Made by a program: the position numbers and the translations under genes | The notes under the pieces: model-generated | What the model was told of the DNA's origin: nothing | The model's input: the letters and a program-made list of their open reading frames with translations, nothing else | Database searches by the model: none | Shown here: positions 17,192-23,375 of the stretch, piece after piece | Numbering within the stretch: position 1 is the first letter of the stretch | Layout of the letters: the number at the start of each line of letters is the position of its first letter | Assembly (NCBI GenBank): GCA_036556965.1 | Contig: DATBIO010000261.1 | Location: 1 to 23,375 of the forward strand | Origin: DATBIO01 sp036556965 | GTDB lineage: Bacteria > Acidobacteriota > Vicinamibacteria > Fen-336 | DNA length: 23,375 bases | Direction: 5' to 3'

Positions 17192-17773
17192 GTTGTCGGG
17201 CAGGTGGTCGTCGTTGATGCCGAGCATCAGGCGGCCCGACGCCCGGACGCGGATCGGCCCGCGCTCGTCGCCGATGAAGAAGACGTCGGAGCCCTCCCCG
17301 ACCTTCCCCACCAGGGCCGCCCCGGGCCGGCCGGGGATCGGACGGTTCGCGTTGTAGTGCGAGCCGCCTTCGCCTCCGGGACCGTCGCGCCGGTCCGGAC
17401 CCCAGCGCACGGTGCCGGAGGCCTCGAAGTAGACGGTCTGCCCGGCACGGACCTGGACGCCGGTGTCGGTCCAGGCCTTCGCGGCGGGCACGCTCACGTA
17501 CCTCTCGCGCATGCCGGAGGGCCGGGTGTCCCCTATGTCGCTCCCGCCGTCGTTCCACTCCTCGAGCTCGATGCGCGCCACCTCGCTCCGCCGGAAGCGC
17601 TGGACGCGGCCGTCGCGGCCCCGGTCCTCGCGGAACTCGATGGTGTCTCCGCGCACCGACAACAGCTCGCCGTCCACCCGGTCTCCCGAGCGGAGGACGA
17701 GCGTGTCGCCGAACGCCCCCGCCGCCCAGAGCCCGCACGCCGTCACGGCCAGCGCCTGTCCACGCACGCGCAT
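17159..17773 (-). CDS. Secreted protein with C-terminal LecA/PA-IL-like domain
   Basis: This 204-residue protein has a Sec-type signal (MRVRGQALAVTACGLWAAGAFG, residues 1-22). The first mature domain (about 23-75) is a small beta-rich Sm/SH3-like unit, DTLVLRSGDRVDGELLSVRGDTIEF...VARIEL, seen in many Acidobacteria and Myxobacteria secreted proteins. The C-terminal domain (about 100-204) resembles the PA-IL galactophilic lectin fold: VRAGQTVYFEASGTVRW, then PIPGRPGAALVGKVGEGSDVFFIG, RLMLGINDD and DNSGSFRVTIYY. Such domains bind sugars in LecA, but whether this one does cannot be decided by eye. ATG 17773 is fixed by an AGGAGG ribosome-binding sequence; the open frame upstream lacks one. It is divergent from the small glycine-zipper gene and converges on the ORF remnant. 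Confidence 0.82.
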   Translation of the reverse strand: MRVRGQALAVTACGLWAAGAFGDTLVLRSGDRVDGELLSVRGDTIEFREDRGRDGRVQRFRRSEVARIELEEWNDGGSDIGDTRPSGMRERYVSVPAAKAWTDTGVQVRAGQTVYFEASGTVRWGPDRRDGPGGEGGSHYNANRPIPGRPGAALVGKVGEGSDVFFIGDERGPIRVRASGRLMLGINDDHLPDNSGSFRVTIYY

Positions 17774-17898
17774 CACTCCTCCTGGTCCGGCCCGGACTAT
17801 CCCAGACCGCGGGCCGGCATGTCCAGCGGCCCGCCCCTTTTGGAGAACGCTTGGCCGCCTCTTGGGACAGCCGGGCCCGCACCCCCGATCTTGGGAAC

Positions 17899-18258
17899 AT
17901 GAAGCGATCGATGGCCGCCGTGCTGGCAACCCTCGTGGCCGCGCCCGCGCTGGCCCAGTCTCGGCTGAGCCTGCCCGCCGGCGCGCGCGGCGAGAGCGTC
18001 CCCCTGGAGGCGGCCTTGGCCGCCGACGCCATCCAGGGCCCAGCCTGGGGGGTCGCCCCCCGCGCCTCCCACGCCAAGGAGGGCGCCCTGGTGGGCGCGG
18101 TGGCCCTCGGCGTGGCGGGGGCCGTGGTGGCCACGCAGATCTGCCGCATCGCGGAGGAGGACCAGCACTGCTCCCAGGACATGCGCGTGGCCGCCTACGC
18201 CCTGATCTCCGCCGCCATCGGCGCGGGCGTGGGCGCGCTGATCGGCTCCGCCTTCTGA
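17899..18258 (+). CDS. Small envelope protein with glycine-zipper membrane segments, unknown function
   Basis: This 119-residue protein begins with a Sec signal peptide (MKRSMAAVLATLVAAPALAQS). Two hydrophobic, Gly/Ala-rich segments follow: residues about 62-82 (GALVGAVALGVAGAVVATQ) and 102-119 (LISAAIGAGVGALIGSAF); the second has the GxxxG-type zipper used for tight helix packing in membranes. Two cysteines (ICRI, HCSQ) lie between the segments and may form a disulphide. No named family is recognised. ATG 17899 was chosen over the upstream GTG/ATG codons because it gives a normal signal peptide; its Shine-Dalgarno (GGGA) is weak. It ends one base from the converging DUF5916-type gene. Confidence 0.65.
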   Translation: MKRSMAAVLATLVAAPALAQSRLSLPAGARGESVPLEAALAADAIQGPAWGVAPRASHAKEGALVGAVALGVAGAVVATQICRIAEEDQHCSQDMRVAAYALISAAIGAGVGALIGSAF

Positions 18259-18259
18259 G

Positions 18260-20425
18260 TCAGTCCAGCACGTCGATCAGGCGGCTGAACTTGACCACCA
18301 GGCTGCGGCCCTCGGGCACGGTGGAGGAAGCGAGCGTGCGCTGGCTGTCGTTGAAGACCACGAAGAGCCCGGTGTTCGCGCTCTGGAGCCAGCCGAAGCG
18401 GACGTTGGAGGACCACGCGTCGAGGAGGTCGTTGTACTGCACCAGGGCCTGCAGGAAGAGGCGCGGTGTGAAGGAGTACGAGACGCGCGCCCGCAGGAGG
18501 CTGGTGGTGAACGCGCCCTGGGGGAGGTCCACGTCGTTGTAGTCCCAATTGAGGCGCACGTTGAAGGTCTCCCCCGTGCGCAGCTTCAGCTCCGAGGTCA
18601 CGCCGAAGCGCTGCCCGCCCAGGAAGCCGCCCGCGGTGAGGGTGGTGTCCAGGCTCACCGGCTTGCCCTGGTTGGTGATGACCACGAGCTGGAGCTCCGT
18701 TTCATCGTAGGTGCCGGGCGGCACCACCACCCCGGGGTGGATCTCGAACGGCTCGCGGAGCCCCTCGCGTGTGAGGTTGACGGCGGTGTGGAACTCGAAG
18801 CCGCTCTGCCACTCCCAGTGGCTGTCCATGTGCAGGAAGCCGGTCTCGTGGAAGCCGTCCGGCTTCCAGTAGCCCGTGTAGGAGACGTGGGGCCGGATCT
18901 CGTGCAGGCCCCAGAAGCCGTTCATGCGGCGGGTGCGGAAGACGAGCCCGTCCACCTTGCGGTAGCCGGAGCGCTGGAGGAAGCCCACCTCGGGGTTGAA
19001 GGCCTCGCCCACCTCCGTGAAGCGGGCCTCCAGCTCCCAGCCCGGCGACGACGAGTTCGCGGTGAGGCTGAAGGCGTCCTGGTCTCCGGAGGCCCCGGGG
19101 GTGAGGCTGCGCGCGGCGTAGCCGTAGAACTGGCCGTACCGGCCCACTCCCCACTTGCCGTCCAGGGCGAGCACGCGGTTGTAGGTCCCGCCGCCCTGCC
19201 GGTTCACGAACAGGGCGCCCAGGTTGGAGCGGTGGGGCAGCTCGCGGCTGAGGCGCGCCACCGCGTAGTTGTTGCCGGGCACGCCGTCCGCCTCCCGCGT
19301 CTGCATGTCGAGCAGCCCCACGTTCATCCCCAACGCCTTGCCGGAGAGGCGGCCCCCGGCCAGGATGGGGATGGGCACGCCGTCCGCGCCGATGCCGATG
19401 CGGCGGCTGAAGAACATCTCGACCTCGCCCGGCGTGCCCACCGAGAAGAGGCCGGCGTTCTCCAGGAAGAACGGCCGCTTCTCCGGGAAGAACACGCTGA
19501 AGCGCCCGAGGTTGATGACCTGGTCGTCCGCCTCCACCTGGGCGAAGTCGGTGTTCACGGTGGCGTCGAGGGCCAGGCTGGGAGTCACGCTCCACTTGAG
19601 GTCGCCGCCGACCTCGCCGTCGAGGTCGGTGTCCGCGCCCCGCTCGGGCCGCGTGGACTCGCCCAGCACGTAGGGCGTCAGCTTGAGGTTCTTCTGGGGC
19701 GGGGGCTCCAGGCCCACCAGCGTCCCCGCGGCGGAGAGGCGGAAGAGCGTGTACTGCCGAGAGAGGGGCGCCCAGTACGCCGTCTCCTTCCTCCGCCGGA
19801 TGTTCCGCTGCACGTTCAGGCCCCAGGCGCGCCCCTCGCCGCGGGCGTAGCGGAGGGTGCGGAAGGGGATGGCGAACTCGGCGCTCCAGCCGAAGGGCCC
19901 CACCCGCGCGCGCACCTCCCAGGCCGCGTCCCAGTTGAGGTTGAAGCCGCCCAGGGAGCCGGTGGCGTCCCGGTCGCCCAGGCCCTCGTTGGTGACCTGG
20001 GCGTCGTACTCGATGCCGGCGGGGTTGGTCCCGAACAGGAAGCCGTTCTGCCGGTCGTGGTAGGTGTCGAGGATCACCTGCACGCTGTCCGTGTCGTCGA
20101 GGGGAGCGTCGCGCCGGCTCTCCGAGACGATGATGCGGTCCGGCTCGCGGTCGAAGCACACCACGCCCAGGTACAGGGTATCGGCGGTGAAGAGCACGCG
20201 CGCCTCCGTGCGCTCCGAGGCGGGCTGGCCCTCGTCGGGGGTGGTCTGGCGGAAGCCGGTGAGGGGCGGTGCGGGCGCCCAGGCGGGGTCGTCGAGCACG
20301 TCGCCGTCCAGCACGGGCGCCGCCTCCGTGCGGGCGGCGGTGGCGGTGGGCGGCCCCTCCATCGCGGCCGCCCGGCCCGCGGTCACGGCGAAGAGGAAGA
20401 GGGCGGCCGGTCGACCCGTGCTCAG
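18260..20425 (-). CDS. DUF5916-type outer-membrane protein with N-terminal CBM9-like domain
   Basis: The mature protein is clear: an N-terminal CBM9/DOMON-like beta-sandwich (about residues 30-210, with PVLDGDVLDDPAWAPA, FTADTLYLGVVCFD and DDTDSVQVILDTYHDRQNGF), then a long beta-barrel region of the DUF5916 type, with VNTDFAQVEADDQVINLGRFSVFFPEKRPFFLENAGLF as its signature. The start is unusual. No ATG gives a signal peptide: ATG 20362 starts after it and GTG 20386 within it. CTG 20425, which overlaps the TGA of the cytochrome gene, produces LSTGRPAALFLFAVTAGRAAA, a good signal. I annotate that start, 721 residues, as a translation-coupled reinitiation. Function is unknown; these proteins often sit near carbohydrate or electron-transfer genes. 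Confidence 0.82.
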   Translation of the reverse strand: MSTGRPAALFLFAVTAGRAAAMEGPPTATAARTEAAPVLDGDVLDDPAWAPAPPLTGFRQTTPDEGQPASERTEARVLFTADTLYLGVVCFDREPDRIIVSESRRDAPLDDTDSVQVILDTYHDRQNGFLFGTNPAGIEYDAQVTNEGLGDRDATGSLGGFNLNWDAAWEVRARVGPFGWSAEFAIPFRTLRYARGEGRAWGLNVQRNIRRRKETAYWAPLSRQYTLFRLSAAGTLVGLEPPPQKNLKLTPYVLGESTRPERGADTDLDGEVGGDLKWSVTPSLALDATVNTDFAQVEADDQVINLGRFSVFFPEKRPFFLENAGLFSVGTPGEVEMFFSRRIGIGADGVPIPILAGGRLSGKALGMNVGLLDMQTREADGVPGNNYAVARLSRELPHRSNLGALFVNRQGGGTYNRVLALDGKWGVGRYGQFYGYAARSLTPGASGDQDAFSLTANSSSPGWELEARFTEVGEAFNPEVGFLQRSGYRKVDGLVFRTRRMNGFWGLHEIRPHVSYTGYWKPDGFHETGFLHMDSHWEWQSGFEFHTAVNLTREGLREPFEIHPGVVVPPGTYDETELQLVVITNQGKPVSLDTTLTAGGFLGGQRFGVTSELKLRTGETFNVRLNWDYNDVDLPQGAFTTSLLRARVSYSFTPRLFLQALVQYNDLLDAWSSNVRFGWLQSANTGLFVVFNDSQRTLASSTVPEGRSLVVKFSRLIDVLD

Positions 20426-23352
20426 CGCGCCGCCGCGCGCGCGGCGGGGGAGGCCGCCGGCCGCGGCGCGGGCAGGGCGCCCGGGCGGGCCGCGCGCAGT
20501 CCGCCCCCCAGCGTCAGCAGGTACGAGCGGACGGCCTCGATCTGCGCGGCCTGGTCGCCTCCCAGGATCTCGGGGAAGGCGTTGTTCTTGGGGTCCTTGG
20601 GGAAGTTGGCGGGCATCCGGGTGCCGGGCTGGATGCGCAGGGGATCGGCCAGCCACAGCGTCAGCCAGTCCGGCCGCAGCCGCTGGGGGACGCGGGCCAG
20701 GTCCGGCGCCATGTTGGCGGGGTCCTGCCCCTCCGGGAGCCGTCCCGCCACCACGTGGCAGCGCACGCACTGCCACTTCGCGAACAGGTCCGCCCCGTGC
20801 GCCACCATGGTGGCGTCCAGCCTCGGCAGGGGCGCGGCGGGGAAGGGCACGCCGTCCATGGCCGCGAAGCCGCGGGTGAGGGTGTTGAGCTGGCGTTCCG
20901 TGAACTCGAAGGTGGGCATGCGCAGCGTGAGCCAGGGCCGGATCCTGTCCGACGGGTCGGCCAGGAAGTCCTGCAGCCAGTCGCTGTGCACGCGCGCCCC
21001 CTCGCCGATGCGCGACTTCGCATTGTAGAGGAGGGGTGGCGAGAGGCCGGGAGCGGAGAAGCGCTCTCCGCCCGCGGCCTCGAGCTGGTCCTCGATGACC
21101 TTGCGGATGGAGCCGCCCGTCTCGCCCACCTGGTGGCAGCCGCGGCAGTTGTACTCGCGGATCAGGCGGTGGGCGTCCTCGGAATGCCGCTCGTCCGCGC
21201 CCACGCGGTCCTGCGCCGCCAGGGGCACCTGCTCCTTGCTGAAGGAGAGGACGGCGGTGACGATGGCGTCCGCCTCCTCCTTGCTCGTCCAGAACTTCGG
21301 CATGCGCAGGAGCTCTTCCGGCTTCTTGACCTTGCCCTGGTCGAAGATGCGGGGCTCCATGACCTTTCGGTGCAGCCAGCCCGGCAGGGTGTGGGGGATC
21401 TTGCCGTGCTCGTAGCCGAAGTCGAGGCGCTCGACCAGCTTGCTGCCCTGCTCCGTGAGCTCCACCCCGATGGGGTTGGCCTTCTCGAAGCCCTTGATCT
21501 CGTGGCAGCCGAAGCAGCCGTAGCGCGCGATGGTCTTCTCCCCCACGAAGAGGGTGCGCGCGCGGTCGTCCATGGCCGCCAGCCGCGCCTCGACCTCCTT
21601 GCCCGGCATGTTGGCGCCCAGCAGGTGCTCGCGCACGATTTCGTCGCGGAGGCTCGCGTCGATGGCCGGGCGCGGACGCGCCATGAAGGAGTCGTGGGTG
21701 AGGCTCATGAGGTATGCGGTGATGTCGGCCGCCTCCTTCTCCGTGAGCCGCAGGCTGGGCATCCGGGTGTCGTGCCAGTAGCCCTTGGGGTTGCGGATCC
21801 AGGCGTAGACCCAGCCCGCGTTGAGCTTGGTGCCCGAGCCGTCGAGGTTGGGCCCGTGCGCGCGGTAGGAGGAGGCCAGGAACTGGTCGAGCCCGCGCGT
21901 GTCGTCGCCCACCCGGTGGCAGCCCAGGCAGCCCACGTTCTCCACGAGCTGACGTCCCGCCGCCAGGTCGCCGGAGGGCGGAGCGGGGTAGGGCTCCGCG
22001 GCGGCGTTGGCCACGATGTAGGCGGCCACGGCATTGGCCTCGAGGTCGTTCCGCTTCTTCTGCTCCGCCGTCTCGTCCGGCCGCACGTCCCACACCTGCG
22101 GCATGCGGGTGGGCCGGAAGCCCTTCGGCTCCTTGATCCACCGGTAGATCCAGTCCTCGGTGGTCTTGCCCGTGATCCTGGTGAGGGTGGGGCCGACCTT
22201 GCGCAGATCCTCCCAGCCCTTGATCTTGTGGCAGCCGTGGCACCCGTAGCGCTCCACCAGGAAGCGCCCGGTGTTGAGGCTTGACGCGCGCGGCACCTCC
22301 ACCACCCCCTGGTGGCACTTCGCGCACTGGGACTCCGTGTGCCCCTTGGCCGCCATGGGCCAGTCCCAGTAGTGCATGGTCTCGTAGCGCTCGTGCCCGC
22401 TGTACTTGCCCCAGGCCTTCTCCTGCTCGACGCTGGAGGCCGTGTGCGCCGCCTTCACGAAGCTGGTCGCGCGTCCGCGGCCCTGGTGGCAGGAGGTGCA
22501 CCCGAGCCGCTCCGGCGCGTGCGCGCCCTGCACGTAGAACTCCATGTCCGGGTGGGTGCGGAAGGGCTGGGGGGCCTCCTCGTAGCCCTTCTTGTCGATC
22601 CCGAGGTGGCAGGTGGTGCAGCGGTCCACCTTCTCCGTCTGGGTGAAGATCACGTCGTCCTTCAGGTTGGCCGGCATCACCTGGTTGATCTTCAGCGACG
22701 GGTTGGCCAGGTCCAGCACGGGCAGGTTGCGCACGAAGGACACCAGGCCCGGCCTGATCTCGTCCAGCCGCGCCTCGAGGCGGTCCTTCTCCGCGAACAG
22801 CTCCTTCTGGATGGCTTCCGCCTCCCCCTTCGACTTCTGCAGCTCGGCCAGCTTCTTCCGGGTCTCCGCGCGGCGGGCCTCTATCTCCTCGACCTCCGCG
22901 CGGTAGCGGGCCCAGGTCTTCTCCAGCTCCTCGAGCTCGCGCCGCCGGCGGTCGGCGCTTCCCTTCTTCTGCTGTCGCGCCTCCTCCAGCTCGTAGCGGG
23001 CGACGTCGATGTGGGCCTTGGTGAAGCGGAAGTTCTGGTCGGCGGCGTACCACTTGCCGCCGAGGTCCGTGAGCTCGTCCTCGAGCTTCCGGATCTCCTG
23101 GGCGCGCGCCCGCGCCTCCTCCGCGCCCTGGGCCAGCTTGGCCTGCAGCTCCTGGCGGCGCGCGCCGTCCACCTTGCCCAGCGCCTCCTGGATCTGGGCC
23201 TCCGTGCGCTTGACCTCGAGCTTGTTGAAGGCGAGCTGGTACTGCTTCCACTCGCGGTCGTAGTCGTACCAGACCATGAGGGAGAAGGCGATCAGGAGGC
23301 CGATGGAGGTCAGCGCGAAGACGAGGTTCAGCGTCCGCGTGCGATCGGCCAT
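20422..23352 (-). CDS. Membrane-anchored eight-heme c-type cytochrome with coiled-coil stalk
   Basis: This 976-residue protein has one N-terminal transmembrane helix (about residues 9-28), a charged coiled-coil stalk (about 40-200), and then eight CxxCH heme sites at C245, C285, C343, C371, C475, C613, C736 and C862. The first three have no nearby RMP motif and may use two His ligands. The last five each have a downstream RMP (M417, M531, M684, M812, M913), the usual distal Met ligand, so they look like five consecutive class I cytochrome c domains. A Pro/Ala-rich tail closes it. ATG 23352 is close to the window edge with only a weak Shine-Dalgarno. The N-terminal WYDYDREWKQYQ segment is reminiscent of multiheme subunits encoded with cytochrome b / Rieske-type complexes, but partner genes lie outside the window. 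Confidence 0.9.
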   Translation of the reverse strand: MADRTRTLNLVFALTSIGLLIAFSLMVWYDYDREWKQYQLAFNKLEVKRTEAQIQEALGKVDGARRQELQAKLAQGAEEARARAQEIRKLEDELTDLGGKWYAADQNFRFTKAHIDVARYELEEARQQKKGSADRRRRELEELEKTWARYRAEVEEIEARRAETRKKLAELQKSKGEAEAIQKELFAEKDRLEARLDEIRPGLVSFVRNLPVLDLANPSLKINQVMPANLKDDVIFTQTEKVDRCTTCHLGIDKKGYEEAPQPFRTHPDMEFYVQGAHAPERLGCTSCHQGRGRATSFVKAAHTASSVEQEKAWGKYSGHERYETMHYWDWPMAAKGHTESQCAKCHQGVVEVPRASSLNTGRFLVERYGCHGCHKIKGWEDLRKVGPTLTRITGKTTEDWIYRWIKEPKGFRPTRMPQVWDVRPDETAEQKKRNDLEANAVAAYIVANAAAEPYPAPPSGDLAAGRQLVENVGCLGCHRVGDDTRGLDQFLASSYRAHGPNLDGSGTKLNAGWVYAWIRNPKGYWHDTRMPSLRLTEKEAADITAYLMSLTHDSFMARPRPAIDASLRDEIVREHLLGANMPGKEVEARLAAMDDRARTLFVGEKTIARYGCFGCHEIKGFEKANPIGVELTEQGSKLVERLDFGYEHGKIPHTLPGWLHRKVMEPRIFDQGKVKKPEELLRMPKFWTSKEEADAIVTAVLSFSKEQVPLAAQDRVGADERHSEDAHRLIREYNCRGCHQVGETGGSIRKVIEDQLEAAGGERFSAPGLSPPLLYNAKSRIGEGARVHSDWLQDFLADPSDRIRPWLTLRMPTFEFTERQLNTLTRGFAAMDGVPFPAAPLPRLDATMVAHGADLFAKWQCVRCHVVAGRLPEGQDPANMAPDLARVPQRLRPDWLTLWLADPLRIQPGTRMPANFPKDPKNNAFPEILGGDQAAQIEAVRSYLLTLGGGLRAARPGALPAPRPAASPAARAAAR

Positions 23353-23375
23353 CTTCGGGTCACGACCCGGCTCGG

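Overview
This window is very GC-rich, and nearly all codons end in G or C. It comes from a diderm bacterium: it has a TonB-dependent receptor with a carboxypeptidase-like N-terminal domain, a DUF5916-type outer-membrane protein, many Sec and Tat signal peptides, and a large membrane-anchored multiheme cytochrome. That mix, with an HspR-type heat-shock regulator, fits Acidobacteriota best. This is an inference from gene content; no rRNA or other marker is present to confirm it.

Layout. 1-282: 3' end of trpF. 296-1946 (minus): a Delta9-type fatty-acid desaturase followed by a secreted SIMPL-domain protein. 2084-7745 (plus): a Tat-exported FAD amine oxidase, a TonB-dependent receptor with a good sigma70-like promoter, and a tightly coupled DUF885-like secreted protein; together these look like an envelope uptake and processing locus. 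7753-7829: an imperfect long inverted repeat. 7919-9580: the ABC-F translation factor EttA. 9627-10469 (minus): a putative lipoprotein. 10718-12920 (plus): an unusual ECF-like sigma factor, an NAD-binding epimerase-like protein and QueD. 12946-13749 (minus): a class IV PLP aminotransferase.

13765-17191 (plus) is the most coherent unit. It is a compact stress operon: dnaJ, hspR, a group-2 sigma70 factor, a DnaC/IstB-like AAA+ ATPase starting at TTG, and a short ORF that looks like a gene remnant. A HAIR-like operator (TTGA-N11-TCAA) overlaps the -35 box upstream of dnaJ, so HspR probably controls its own operon, including the sigma factor and the ATPase.

17159-17773 (minus) encodes a secreted protein with a LecA/PA-IL-like C-terminal domain. 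17899-18258 (plus) encodes a small glycine-zipper membrane protein. 18260-23352 (minus) holds an eight-heme, coiled-coil, membrane-anchored c-type cytochrome followed by an overlapping DUF5916/CBM9-like outer-membrane barrel gene. The cytochrome has five consecutive CxxCH...RMP units after an N-terminal three-heme region. It probably continues an electron-transfer operon lying beyond the right edge.

No stretch longer than 300 bases lacks a gene. The largest gap is the 248-base divergent region 10470-10717. I saw no tRNA, rRNA, transposase or CRISPR array.
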